Shown here in pieces: positions 41,301 through 54,932 of a stretch of DNA of 64,000 nucleotides. This DNA is from Motacilla alba alba (taxonomy: Eukaryota; Chordata; Aves; Passeriformes; Motacillidae). Where the stretch lies: NCBI RefSeq assembly GCF_015832195.1, contig NC_052018.1, positions 39,437,052 through 39,501,051 of the forward strand, read 5' to 3'. The notes under the pieces were generated by a model. That model was not told the DNA's origin. It was given only the letters and a program-made list of their open reading frames with translations, and did no database searches. A program made the translations under genes and the position numbers. Within the stretch, counting starts at the first letter, position 1; every line of letters starts with the position of its first letter.

Positions 41301-42191
41301 ACGATAGCAAACATCTGCCACCCTTATTACAGAGAAAGTGGAGTAACAGCAAGGGGGTTATTTAGGGAGTAACAACAGCTTTCAAAACAAAAGGCAAAGT
41401 GCTGATCAGTCAAGACCAGGAAAGTCCATATGTGTGCTTCACCTATCTTTTTTGCCCTTAGAAAGACATCTATCCATTTCCCTATGCCAAGCAGCTGTTT
41501 GGAATGATTCTCCTTAGGAGACTTCTCCATTAAAGTTAAAAGGGAGAGGGCTAAGAATTGCCCTCCCTTTATCATTTATTTATTAAGCTTCCCTTGCTTT
41601 GCTTTGTCTAAGTGATTTTCTTCCCTGGCTGCTACAGAAGGAATTATATTAGTATGTTGTACTCAGTTTGATAACAGGTATACTCTACATCATTCTGTGG
41701 TTTTGTTTATTATGCTGCTTTATGTGGCATCATAACTTGACCAGTTTAATGTACAGATATATTTATAGCTTAGTGGTCATTTTTATACTGTGGCAAATCA
41801 AAGGGAAATTTGAGAACAGTGATTCCCAAATACATGCACATATTGAAAGCTTACAAATGGATATATGGGCATACTAAAAGTGAGGTCCAGTATGGAACCT
41901 CACCAAAGATCAGAACAGGACCAGGTAGATGTTGGGCCAGATGCAGGCTCTGGATCAGACATGTTGAGAAACATGTTGAGAAACATGGGAAAAAGCAGCT
42001 TGGTTCAGAGCATCATCATTGGTCACAGTGCTGTCACCTGCAGCCAGAGTCCTCCAGATGTGAGAAGCAGGACAGTGAGGAAACTGGGTTTGGTAACAGA
42101 CAGAGCTGGACACAGACAGAACATAATATCTCTTATTTCAAATGAGGTATCTGTGATGCCTTAAATTTTATCTTTCATAATTTTTAGATTC
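29316..42191. other. FUT9: Unassigned AT-rich intronic DNA, nearly free of young repeats
   Basis: The longest stretch without a recognisable mobile element, about 12.9 kb. It includes open frames at 30487-30885 (132 codons) and 34771-35136 (121 codons), neither with family features, and a candidate splice-donor context at 32682-32690. A 12-bp tandem (ACATGTTGAGAA twice) is at 41959-41982. Low repeat content could mean conserved regulatory DNA or simply old sequence. Confidence 0.5.
36400..36414. repeat. Short (GA)n repeat
   Basis: About seven GA units. Confidence 0.85.
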
Positions 42192-42612
42192 TGTAGTGCC
42201 TTAGTGTGTGACTCTGAACTTCCTATAAAGTGTTAGCAAGTTCTCTTCACAGTTTAGTTGGACAAAACAATCCTATTCCATCTTGAGAACCAAGGACACC
42301 ATTGCAGCTTTAGGCTCAAGAAGTGTAAACAACGATGAATTGAGGAGAGCAATCTGGGAGGATGGGACTTCATAACCTGAAGTTGTAATTGGACAATTGA
42401 CCCCAATATATAAATAGACCAAAATTTATAAAAGTGTGAAAACTCTTGATGGGTTGTGCATCTTGCATCCATCTTGGGTCCATCTTGGGCAGAACCACGG
42501 CCAGGCTCTTGTACTGCCCAAGGTGTATCCCTTGAAGGCCTTTTAATAAATACCTACTTTATTCCTTTAACTCTGTCTAGCCTCTGTTCCAGGTCAGCCT
42601 CTTTAAGCATCA
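42192..42612 (+). mobile_element. Solo LTR of an avian (passerine-type) endogenous retrovirus
   Basis: The right half is diagnostic. It has a repeated CATCTTGGGTCCATCTTGGG motif (42470-42489), CCCAAGGTGTATCCCTTGAA GGCCTTTTAATAAATACCTA (42517-42556), then CTGTCTAGCCTCTGTTCCAG GTCAGCC and a terminal CA near 42612. I recall this text from a common passerine LTR family. A TATA-like box TATATAAATA sits at 42407-42416 and AATAAA at 42545-42550, about 135 bases apart, a normal LTR core layout in + orientation. The 5' end is taken at TGTAGTGCC (42192) but is uncertain, and I could not find a convincing target duplication. No internal retroviral sequence is seen. Confidence 0.75.
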
Positions 42613-45600
42613 TTTGCACAGCAATCTACACAAAGCCTACAATCACAGGTCCAGAGTGTGTGCAAAATAAAGTGTTATAACCAAATTCATGGGATTTTTA
42701 ATCCATGCTCATTAACTAGGTAGCAATTACACCTGAAAGTGTCAGTGATTAGATCCTGCAGTCATTTTTAATTGAGTGTCTGCTGCTGGGGTAATAAGGT
42801 CCAACTCCAGTAATGAATTAGTTGAGTGAAGTGTTGTGAAATGCATGTTAGATTAAGAGCTTACATGAAATGTCAGGGATGTAATGCACCCTGCACCTTG
42901 TCTCTATGAAAGTAACAGTAGCACCCTTAGTGTAAACATGCATAGGCATGGAAATTAATTCTGCATAATAAATAACATAGCGAAGCCATGATTCTTCAAT
43001 TTTGATTCAATAATACTGAATAAATAGCACAGTAGGACATATGTGTATTATGTCTTTAACAGAAAAATAACTATCAATAAACTGCCTCTGTTCTGCCATC
43101 TTTATTTTGGATGAGTCTGGTGGTCCCATCTCTCCTGCACACTCTTGAAGTCTTAAGGTTTCCAGTTCTTCAATATTCCTTGTCTGACCACTGATAATCT
43201 TTCCCCTTTCTCAGAGGAGCAGTACACAAAGAAAAAAAAAAATGCAATGCTTCCAAGTCCTTTTCTCCCAGTTTTTTCATGGATCTTTATTTCACCAGTT
43301 TTCCATATGAAACAATTGTTGCTGAATTAACATGCTGGACCCTATAAAGAACAATCAAAGTTCTGCTAACGTGTCTTAAAATATGTAAATGCTCAGTAAA
43401 TAAAAGCACTCTAAGTGATGACAAAGGCTAGGAAAAGAGGCATTGGCAGTGTTATTTGGATACTTCAGTGAAGTGGTTTGTATGTTGCTGGAGCTGACAG
43501 ATTTCCCTAGTTGTTTCTAATTCTGAGAAACTGAAAAGTTCTGACATTGCCTCAAAAAGAAAAGGAACAAAGATGAAAACAGGGTTAGAAGAATTATTAA
43601 AAGGGAACAGTAGCAGGGAAAAAATAATAGAGAGGCAGTTAAGAGAGCGGGACAATCTGTTGGTAGGGCCACAATATCTGAGGTTATGATCATAAGGAGA
43701 AGCATTTTGTTGTAGAAGCATTGTTCATGTGCATGTTCAGGTACAAGACCTCTTTAAGACAGATCCTCTGAGGTGCCCTTACCTGAAATGTTAGGGGACA
43801 CTGGGAAGCTTTATTTCACTGGTGCTCCTGTGGGTGCTTGCTGCTGGAGCAACAGTGGCTGGATTGTCTCCTGACAGAAATAATTGCTCAGGCTATGTCT
43901 GTGTCAAAATGAGATACATTTCTTCCCCTCTTACTTTCTTTTTAAAAGGTACTTCAGTCTTACAGCTCATGAGAGGGATGTCATTCTGTTGTCATATCCC
44001 ATCCTGACAGCATCCTGACCATGTGTATCTCTCCTCCAAGCTTGACAGCAGAAGAAATCTTCCAGCCATTAAGGGACCCTTAATGATCACTGGGATGACT
44101 TTTTGTCATCTGCAAATTTTTGTGATATTGAAATGTTCCCTTTTTTGTTCAGAGCAAAATGAAATATTTCAAACTAATCTCTCCCTAATGAGGTACACTG
44201 ACATTAAAGCATCTTTGTGCTTCCCTTAAAATTTGTTTCAAATATAACAAAAAAAACATCCCTGAGAAAATGTTAGCAAACTCAACTTTCCCAAGGTAGA
44301 TTTTTGCGTTGACAAACTTATAACAGAAAAAACATTAAATATTTTGTGATCATGTCTCTTTGAACTTTCACAGATCAAAATATAGTTTTGTGCACAATGC
44401 ATCAAAAAATCATTTTAGAAGCAGTTTATGAAGAGAGAATAGGGAACAAAGGACACAGTTCATCTTGTCTAATGAAAATAAGAAATTCATTTCCACCATA
44501 GTTTATAGCTTCTGTCCAGTAAATCTGAGTTTGTCCTTCACTGGCAGAAAACAGGTTGTATGCTGCAGGATTTTGGAAAATAAATTTTAAAAATTTACTC
44601 TTCACTTCAAATAATTATTGCAGTGGAAAGGTTTTCCTTGTTCTTAAATAATAAAGTCAATCTATTCCAAAGCGAAATTCTGACCCACATTTTCCTGCAT
44701 GCTGTTATTTTTATCTAATTTTCCTTATATGCCGCAGATAAATAAAACAGTGATGTAAAATCTGAAAGGTAAAATAAATCTAGTTGGAGTAATCATATTA
44801 TCAACACATCAGCTCTGCAAAACTCTGTCATGCTTCCTTGCATAAAATGACAATTTTAAGTATCTTTCCAGAAGTCTCATGGAGATTATTGTATTTTATT
44901 CTCTATTTAGATTTTAAAAAAAAATCTTAGACAACCTATTTGAAGTCTCCTAGTGAAACACAGTTCAGTTCAGCATTATATGCCAGTTTCAGATAGGTTG
45001 AAGTGTAATTTATTTCATTTTACTTTCATCAGCAAGTCAAGTTCATCCATCCAAAACCAGCTTTTCTGGATGCACACATTTCATTTGTTATCATTTTAAG
45101 CAGCACAGAGTGCAGCCAAATTCCAATATCTGTCAATTGCACACAAGTACTGTTAAGTAATCTTTTACTTTCTGTTTAAATGCTTACACCATAAACATTG
45201 AATAAATGCTTGCTTGGCATTCAAACAAACAGCTTAAAGCAGCAAAACTGCCTTTAAACTGGATAAAAGTTTCTAACAATTTGATGAGTATCTGAAAACT
45301 CGATTTTCCAGTTAATATGAAATTATTTTGTATCTATAAAAAGGTATTATGCATTGTAGTTATACCTCAAAAAATCCAAAGTAACTAATTTTTTAAAAAT
45401 ACTCCTCTGATCTTCATATCTTTCTCTTGATTTGTTGCACCAAATTCTACTTACATTTTAATCTTCCCTTTTGGCATTGCAGAGCATAATTTCAGAACAA
45501 TAAATAACAAAACCAGATGCTAAGGTGTTGAACATAACATAGGAACCTGAATAACTCAAAAAACCAAACATAAGTAGAAAAAGCCTTTAAAAGGCTTTAG

Positions 45601-46641
45601 TCTAACGTGTTCTTAGATTTTTTTTTTTTTTAATGCTTATAAATCTTAGACATCTGTATTGGCAACTAAAATTAATCCATTAAAAACAGCTTGTTGAAAA
45701 CACTTGTGTTTGTCTTATTAATCACTCAAAACCTTAAGCACAGAAGCCTTGAAAGAACTGGCTGGTAATAAAAAAGAAGTTGATAACAATTGCTGATGCT
45801 GAAAATGCAAAAAGGGACAGAACACAAATGAAACTTAAATTTGAATTCAGGAATTGTTTATCTTTAAAGCTTTCTATTCATATCAGCTGTATCAATAAAC
45901 ATGCTTGTTTGCTTAATGGGGAGTAAATTCACCCGATTCCCCCATGATGTATTTAATCAGAATTCTAGTCTAAGCAACTGCCTTCTGTTTCTTGCTAGAC
46001 TTTTTCCAGAAATCTAAAGGCAGGAAATCTAAAGGTTTCCCATCTCCAGTAATTTATACAGAGGTTTCATGCATCTCATGCTGGAAATAATCTTCAGAAT
46101 TGCAGGATTCAGCCTGCTGTTGTGTTTCCTGATGAAATAATTGTTTCAGAGCAATAAGTTCTTTCATGTCATCTCTGACAAAGGAGTTAAGGCACATAAG
46201 AAAGAAAAAGATTTTATTTCTCCTATAATAATGTTACCTGTGTCTACTTTCTGCCTCCTTTTCCCATCCACCCCTCCCTGGCTCAGTGCCCCGGGGAATT
46301 CAGTGCTCTCTTTCCTATTCACCAGCACGGCAGTAGTAGTGACTCCACTGCCTTCTGCACCCACTGGCTGTCAAATTGCAGCACATCTCATAAGGACAAG
46401 ACAACAGTAGCACTTCCCACTGGGACACAGCCTCCATCCAGGGCCAACAGCTTGGGCAGTGGTGCCTAAACATTCTTAAGTTCATCATGTGTGTGTTTTT
46501 GTTTGCATACTACATATGTAGAGAGGTAAGGGAATGGCTACAAAGACATATAAAGCATAATTGATAAATCACATTTCAGGGAACCTAAGGAATTTAGTGT
46601 GCTACAAGTACCACATAAATAGAATATATATATGTATATAT

Positions 46642-46682
<41 letters not shown>

Positions 46683-49600
46683 TCATAGAAGTATGTATTT
46701 ACAAAATACTGCAGCTGTGAAAACAGAAACAGTTCCAAAAGATGATTAAATCTTTCCTGAAGTTACAGACTGCGTGTGTAACTGTATGTGCATGTGTAAG
46801 GGAGGGTGTCTATTATTTGCACCTTGTTCCAAATTTTAGATTCCCTGTGCTCTAACTTACAACTGTCTTGCTGTCTCCTGAGTTGCCCTAGGATTTTTAT
46901 TTCGAAGTTAACTTTAAGGAGCACAAAGGAATAGCTTTTGAGCTCTCTTTTTGTCTTACATATTGCTGCAATCCACTGAAAGAACAAAACCCTAACCATA
47001 CTGAAATTAATAGGTTTTACAGTGTTTCTGTGAGCAAGATTTCATCTCTGATGCTTCTTGTCTTTCAACAAATCCAGCTTTGCTGGTAGAATCTCAACTA
47101 CAGCTCTGCAAAAGGGTTGTGTTTTTTCTTATTTTAAAGATCAAGGGGTCATTGACTTTAATCTGATTAAGTCTTCTGTTTCCCTGTACTAATTTACCTC
47201 AATCAAGAATATTTGGATGTGTTTTCAGAGATTTGAAACAAAGATACATAAAAAGATATCTGATCTGAAGAAATGTGATATGACTACCTTCACGTGAAGT
47301 TTGAAGAAAAAATTCTATCCCACAGATCCAACTATTTTGATGTAAATTTAAGCTGTAGTTGTCAAATACTTGTTCAAATTTTCATGATATTATGAAAATT
47401 ACTTATCTTTCCTGGACTTGATTTCCACCTCTCCTTTGCTCCACATAGTGCAGTTTCAGTAACAATTTTCTGACTGCGCTGTGATTAAAACTTTATGCTT
47501 GCAAAAGTCCAAAAGATTCTTTAGGGAAAGGCATTTCAAAAGTGAATGCATTGTAATAACTAGAGCAGCATTTATTTTGCTTCTATGGTACTCTTAATTG
47601 GTAGAGTTGAAAGTATTTTATTAAAGTAGTCTTACACTTCAGGTATCTATGAGACAGAAAGTGATTAGTGCCTAACTCAAATTAAATTCTGCTCAACTAA
47701 ACTCTGGTTAAACTGATAAAAGAGCCAGGAAGTTCTCTACCACTTTGTTCTATGTCCTGTGTATGAGACTTGTCAGGGCATCAGCAGGCTCTAATTGCCC
47801 TGGTAAAACAGTGCTGTCCAGCAGAGCAATGTGCTTGTCAGTGAAATAATGATTTCCTAACATTATTATCATTGCTTTTGATTAAACTTCCTTTAGGAGG
47901 ACTTACAATAGACATATATTCTAGCAGAAATTCCATTTAATTTGGCTGGGAAGAAGTCTTTGTGGTACTTTAACATTTGTTTTGTGTGACATTTGACCAC
48001 AACTAACCACAGAGATCAAAGGCTGTCCTCAACAGCCACCACCTGCTGACCATTAGTAGGTCTGGTTGTTAGCCCAAAAGCTTCCTTAGGGTTCCTGGAG
48101 CACCTACCTAATGCTGGGCACCTACAAATGCAACACACCACAAACAGGGAAAGAGGCTGCCCAGAACAGAACTGGGGTATGTCTTCCTCCATCTTTCACC
48201 AAGATACATCTAGTGCTCTAAAGGGCTGGGTCCTTCTTGGGATTCAGAGTGGGAATCCTCCCTCAAGAGCAGGGATCTAGTCCCTTCCTTTTATGAAGAA
48301 GTTAGGAAATTACACCTTTTGAAAGGCAGCCAGAAAATTATTCACCCAAAATAAAGACCAGTTTTTGTGGTCTTTCCAACAATGGAGATTTAAACCCTCT
48401 ATTTAACCTTCTCTGTACAGGGTTGTAAACTGCATGGGATAGGAAGCTGACTCTTCCTTCTACTGCTGCAGATGTGCCCCTGGGCATAAATCATTTGGGA
48501 GTCAATAAGCAGGAGACAAAAAGCGGTCAAAAGAAAATAGTATTGTCTTGATTAGCACCTAGGCCTCCAATGAGGGGAAAAGGATTGCTCACCTCTATTC
48601 TTAAAGCTCTTTGCACATTGTAAAATCGAAAGACATTGTTGTCCAGGAGCTAGAAAGCCTGTAAGGAAATTGAGATATCGAGATCTGAATCACTTGAGGT
48701 TGAAGAAAGATTCATATCTAATAGGTCATAGCTTCAATTTCTGCATAAAGGGACTTCATCCTATGCCTGTTTCCTTTAAATTCAAACAAACAAAAAGTAG
48801 CTGTTACCAGTGCATTTAAGATGGAGTCTGCTCTTGTAGGCACATCTATTTCCTTAGGGCTCAGAGCTGGGGTAATAGCTGGTTTATCGATTTTGAGTGG
48901 CCCTTCCTCATGAAGAATGAGCCCCTTCTGGGGATGTGCTGGCACCCGGCAGCTAAGAGCACAGGAGTCTGAAAGGCAGAGGGTCAGAGAGAGTTTAAGC
49001 ATGGCCAGCACTAAAAGACAAATGAACAGAGGTTTTCAGGGTTGCAGGATTGCAACATGTCCCCCTGATCCCTACTAGTGGAGCTTGTTTCTGGTTTGGG
49101 GCTTCTTAGGTCTTGGGATAGCTAATCAGCTAAGGATTTAGATTCCTCTTAACATTTTTCTCATCAAATTAGTCCTACCCACACTTACTAAACTGAATTA
49201 ACTGAAAGGATTCTCAGTCTGTTTGAAAAGGCAACTGCTTGCCATCACTTTTTTTACACCAACTTCCTTAAAGGAATCCAGCATTAAGTGCTGCTTGCCT
49301 CATATCTGGACCCCTTTTTTTAATCTTATTAAAAAAGCTTATTTCCCTTGCTCTTTTTCTTTCTGTGTTTCCTCCTACCTATCTCTCCAGACTTTCTTTA
49401 GAAAGTTACTTTCTGAGTAAGATTGCTGTATAAAGTCTTCCTTGCATTGTAGAAACAAAGGAAATCTCTTTTCTTTCCACTTTTTAAATGCCTAGTTTTA
49501 ATAAGCAGTCAAGTTGTGCCAGAGAAAGACTATGGGTTGCAAACCTTAAGATGGGAAAAAGACTACTTGGCAAATTGTATTTCTAAGATACAGTAAATAA

Positions 49601-52600
49601 TTGTACATTGAATGGTTACTTTAGTGGCAAAACATTCATTAATTCATTATGGAATTTTTTTCTCTATTAAGAGTAGAATAAAGTATGACACTAAAATCCA
49701 ATAACTGAACATTAGAATCAAGTGCAAATTGAATATTAGAATTAAACTTAGACTGCAGACATTTAACTTCTCTTTTTAAGATGCTTAAAAGGAAGACAAT
49801 AAGTTAAGAAATAGCAAATAACTCGAGCCTTTTCAAAAGAAATATGATCTCTGGACTAACTGCTGGCCTGCTTTCTGCAGTTTTTTGTCAGCAGCCTGTG
49901 CAGAATATTCTTCATTGACATGTTCTAACCTCGAGTTGCTCTCAGAGGCATCAGTGTCTATGTTAACCTGGACAGTAAGTAGTAAAAAGAAAACATCACC
50001 TTAGAACATGACGGTGTTTGCGGCTACTGGAGGATTTTTTCAGACAATTGTTCCTTCAACCCATTCCTCTTGTGTATTTGCTATTTCTTCACTGAAGAAC
50101 TTCAGGTTTTTTCTTTTCTACAGAAAAAGTCTCTTCAGTGACTTTGTTAAGCTTTGTATTTCTCAGCTTGTTATACTTGTAGTTCCAGCTATCTGCTCTT
50201 CCTTTTGTTGGGCACACAAAGAGAAAGCTATGCACACTCCAAGGAATTAACGACTGCTTTCTCTCAACTGCAATTTTGTTTTCTCAGAAGAGTGTGAAGT
50301 TTAAGAGGTTGAGGGATTGCTATTTTTACTGTTTTTATAGGAAACACTATCTAAAATATATACTGTTTTTTAGATATGCTTTCATTCTGGTTTTATCGTG
50401 ATTTAGGTTTTGGGTGATTAAGTTTTTGTTTCAGTTTGTGTGCATGCATATGTTTAAACTTCTTAATGGGAAAGTTTCCGAATTTACTTTTTGTGGGTCT
50501 TGCTCTTTCTCCTTGTGTTTAAATAAAAAGGCACTTATATCAGATCTTAAAAGAGACCTATCAGATCTCTTCTGCTCATGTTTTCAGTGTCCAAACTTTA
50601 CAGTACAGTATAATCTTTATAATAAAATACTAATCTTGCTCCAGCAAGACAAGTATTTCATTCAAGAGTCTTGTTTTATAATCACCTTCTATCTTACACT
50701 TAACAGCTTATTCTTTTGAAACATTTGGTACTACCAACACAAGTAATCTTGAGAACATAGATGTTGGTGCACAGTGAAAATGATTGGTGCTGTTTTTTCA
50801 TTCTTCCAATTAGTGCTGGTGTCCTTACACACACAAGTGCTCTACAATCCATCAATTATTTGAATTGCATTTTTCCCAGATGGAAAATAAGCAGCCATTG
50901 TTTTTGGCACTCAGTATATTACAATATGAAGGATTTGTATTCTCTATGCACAGAGTTTAACCTGAAGCTTTAAGACACTGATGGGCTTTTAGGAAAGCTG
51001 GATCACTGAGGAGTTCTGCTCAAGGCATTTAGACAACTCACAGAACCTGGATGAGGACTCTTGGCTATCCTGAATCCCTTTGATGAACACTTCAGTTACT
51101 TAGCTCAGAATAGTCAAGAAACCCACTTCTGTTGATTGTATTTGTAAAACAAATGTCCATCCTTCCATTCTGTGAGGGGAAAAACTCTCATTTGCAAAGA
51201 ATATGGATGGACATATTTTAAAATGTAAGCCTATAAATTATCACCTCTATTCTCTGTCAACATAGTAGTAAATGGCATTCTCTAATTCAGCCACAGAGCA
51301 GATTGCAATGGATTTGACCACTTCAGTAGCTTTCTTTTCTCTCTAGGGCAGTTGCTGTCTCACTGGCAACTAGGATCCACAGCACAGAAGATTTTTCAAA
51401 TTAAAGCAAGAACATTGACCTGCATCCTAAAAAAACCAGTTATATCAGTACAGATCCCAAACCTAGAGGTATAATGAGTATCTTAAGGAAAAGGTGCTAG
51501 GCAAGCAGAGAAGTGAAATGTTAAGCAGAGATCAGATTATGGGGAATTTATGGTATTTCTTAAAGGCCTCTCAAGCTTTCTTTCCTGGCTACAGAGCTAT
51601 CTCACAAGTTGTGTTGCCACTGGTAAAATCCTCAGATCTGTGAAGTCTTATCTGCAAAAAAAGGCAGCATTAAATCTCAATTAAATTTTTTGAGCTTGCT
51701 TATGCAGCAAGATAGGGCAGTGTAACTACTGCACCTAGTCTCTAATCATATCTACACAAACAGCTGGTGCTCAGAGCTCTAAAAGCCTTGCTTTACCACA
51801 GAACTAATATACCCTAGAGTAAGTGTTCTGTATTATAAGCAGGTAACCTCTGCTTTTTCCTGATTCTGATTTATCTTCTTCACAGGGAGAGGTGTTTTTC
51901 CACTATACAAGGGAACTACATATTAGGAAATCAGTCAGAAACAAGCATAATTTTTGATGGGGAGTTGAACTTATGTGCACAGGAATGCCTATGGTTCTTC
52001 TCCCGCCACTTCATGCTCCCTCTCTGTTTGGCTTTGCTCACATCATTTTCACAGCCACTGTGAGTTAATCGGGGCTTTCTGGTGGGCGGGTGGCCATCAC
52101 AAACACATAGTTTGTGCAGGTATGTTATTCATATTTCAGCTGCCCGGCTGCAGTTTTACAAAGTCACAAAGCTGCTGAAGAGCCCTTTCTGCAATTCTGG
52201 CAGAATCAGAGAGAACAGCAGTTTGCTGTTCCCAAACCACATGGAAAGAGAGGAGGAAGAGACCACTTGCTTTTGGAGCGCTGTTCTTTGATCAGCTTCA
52301 TTTTGTGCAGAGCCTTTTCAGGGCTTTTGAAAGAGGCAGGGACTGGCTTGTGCTGCATAACTAGAATGAGCTTTATATTCAGAAAGATAAAAAGCTCTTT
52401 TCTAGCAAGGCAGATAAAATTTGCTACTAAGCTACAGTGGTGAAGAACTCCATTTTCTATACCTAGCACAGTATGGAAAGCCATCACCCCTTTCACAGAT
52501 TGCTGTCGGTCATGAACTAGCTGTGATGTGGACAAGCAAACGTGGAAGTTAAGGTAAAAAAGGTTCTGCCTGCATGCTACCAAGGCTGGCAACGCTGCTG

Positions 52601-53394
52601 AGGCTCTGATAACTTTGCATGCCATTTATTTCCCTGTTGTGCCAAGGGAAGGAAAGGGTACCTCCTGTACCCTCTGAGACAAACTCGAAAGCTCATGTTT
52701 AGAAAGCAACGCTGCTGCCATGTGGAGTGTCCTGACACTAACTCTCGATTGTCTGGAAAAATTTCTTGCTGATAGGACTGTATTATATATTTTTATATGT
52801 GGTAGTGTTGGTGGACATAAAGTCACTCTGGTGTGGACAGCAGTGCTTTAGCCATTTTCCCCTGCTGTTCTGAGAGACTCTGTGTCCCTGGCTAATGTCT
52901 TTTGCTGTACAGTTGGATCACAGTAAGAAACCACTGAGCTGTTGCATAAGCAGCTGGAGAGTGACAGTGTGTGACTGCCATGGAGAGAAGGAGAGGATAG
53001 ATGACAATCAGGGGGCAGGCTGGGGGCTGCCGAGCCGTAGCAGGATGCTGTGCATGGCACAGCAATTTGGAGAAGGAAGCTGAGAATAGGATTTTCTTCA
53101 GCAAGGGGGTCAAGATTCAGATATTCATTTAAAAAAGCAGCTGTACCCCATCTAGCAATTGACAGGAAGATTTAGGTTTAGCCTTTAAATATAAGGGCTT
53201 TGTAGTTGCTGTTGTCCACATAATTTTTAACTTCACATTTTCACTCTGTGCCATGTGGCTACTTCATAGTTTGCAAGACAACTTTGAGGATGGGGGATGA
53301 TTTTATTCTCATTTATTCTGCAATTCTTTGCAGTTTTAGACCACCAGTTTGTATTCTTATTAGGTTCATTTTATAAGAATCTGTGTTTAATGCC
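42613..53394. other. FUT9: Unassigned intronic DNA with a GC-richer part near its right end
   Basis: Contains the TA array at 46624, a 15-bp near-tandem (AAATCTAAAGG twice, about 46008-46035), a candidate exon-like context at 49881-49974, and a GC-richer stretch at about 51960-53080 that includes a 139-codon minus-strand frame (52206-52625) with no family features. No exon can be confirmed. Confidence 0.5.
46624..46684. repeat. Microsatellite (TA)n
   Basis: A perfect AT array of 17 units spans 46645-46678, flanked on the left by imperfect TA/TG repeats from 46624. Confidence 0.97.
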
Positions 53395-53640
53395 ATGAGC
53401 ACAAGGCTGGAAGGAACTAAGTGAGGTCATTCTAGCCCAGCCCTAGGACCTGGGGGCACAATCAGATCCCGCATTGCTTAGTAGTGCTTGTATAACCTTG
53501 TTCTTGCCAGTCTCCAGTGATAGGTTCTGCACCATTCCGAAGCAATCTATCTTAATGGCTACCTGTCCTTGGGGTGCTTTTAGATCATTTTTTTTAAATT
53601 GTTCTAAGTAAAATTTACCACCCCTGAATAAAATGATTCT
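53395..53640 (-). mobile_element. Older CR1-like LINE fragment
   Basis: The blocks AAGGCTGGAAGGAACTAAGT GAGGTCATTCTAGCCCAGCC, then AACCTTGTTCTTGCCAGTCTCCAGTGATAGGTTCTGCACC and CTATCTTAATGGCTACCTGT, follow the 3' region of an older, reptile-type CR1 lineage. In that lineage 'CTGTTCTTAAAAACCTCCAGTGATGG' replaces the younger avian text. Divergence is high and the subfamily is not certain. Confidence 0.65.
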
Positions 53641-54931
53641 ATACTATTCTCAGGGTGCAAATACACAAAACTGGAATCTGTGGAACTAACAAATAACTCG
53701 AAAACAAAAGAGGTGGAGAGGGGAAGAAAAAGAATGTTGTAAACAGTAGAATAAAAATATGCAGTCTGAGATCAGCAGCTCATTCTGTTTTCAGCCTTTT
53801 AACTCTGTGCAGCTCTGTTGAGCCTTTTCATGCTGGACTGTTTTCAGAAATCTGTGGACAGGCATGGAAATGTGTGGAAACAAGCCTGTGTTTAGATGTT
53901 GGGGGGGAAAAAAATCCACTGTTCCTGTTGCAACAGAGGAAGCTTAACTGGTAGCAGTTAGAGTTAATTCCAATAAAAGGAGCACTCTTTAGTTTCAGAG
54001 AGCTAAAGGAAAAGCACTCGAGGGCATGTCCATACAGCAGTGACTTGGAGATAAGAAGTTTCACACTGGCTATCCTGAGGCAATCAGGTTTTCTTCAATA
54101 CTGCAGGTGAAAAAGCTCCAGCTAATTGGAAGTGGTCTTTAAGAAAATCCAGCTGTTAGCATAAATGCAAATATGCCATGGCCAAAGCTGGTAAAACGTG
54201 CCAGAGGACAGGGAGAGCAATCTCAGATGAGCTTGCTTTCTAACAATAACAATTGTTTGCTTGTGATTCCTATCAGTTCCCACTGCATTCAACCGTCCTG
54301 TCCTTTCATAGCCGTGAAGTATGTACCTAGATTGTCTGCTTCTAGAGGTACCTACCTCTGCCACCTCTGTTAACCTCAAAGTCCTTCTGCTCTTCACCCT
54401 CTCTGATGCCAGGAGTGATCCTCAGAGACTGTCTTGAGGTTAAGTATTTCTACCTGAGGAATCCTGAGACCAACTGGTGGTGAAGACAAGAGTTAGCCCC
54501 AAACACTAAAGAATTCTAAGGTGTGAAAAGTAACATGATTTTTTTTTTCATTAATCAGTGTCCATGTTTTTAAGAATCTTTGCTTCATTTGTATTTTAAA
54601 ATACTGTCCTTTCACTTTGGAAAATCTCAGTACTAGACTAGTAATGAAAGTTATATCTCTGCAAGTAATGATATATTTTGGGCTGCTGGCAAAACCTTGA
54701 GAAACTGGAGAAATTGGTGCAAAAACTTGTGGAGAAATAGGCATCAAGATTATTGATGAGAAAGTTTATATTTTCTCCCCCCTGCAGTATTGCATAATCA
54801 TAATAAAAATCAAAACATATCTCTCCCTTCTGGAATGGCTGAGAAATCCCAGTTGCAAAGAAAATATGATAAAACAGTTTCCATAAAATTCAATTTTACT
54901 TCTTAATAAACATAATGCATTCAAAACCAGA

Positions 54932-54932
<1 letters not shown>

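Noticed and set aside
43800..44230. Possible very old CR1/L3-like fragment (TTTTGTCATCTGCAAATTT near 44100)
   Set aside because: Only one short block resembles a LINE. Flanking text does not follow the expected order.
48718..49011. 97-codon minus-strand open frame with a balanced amino-acid mix
   Set aside because: No homology recognised and no exon boundaries in support.
52206..52625. 139-codon minus-strand open frame as a gene
   Set aside because: The protein shows no recognisable family. Length is near the chance maximum, and no splice or promoter context was found. Kept only as a compositional observation.
54165..54172. Octamer ATGCAAAT (also at 38745-38752) as POU-factor sites
   Set aside because: About two exact 8-mers are expected by chance on both strands of a 64-kb window.
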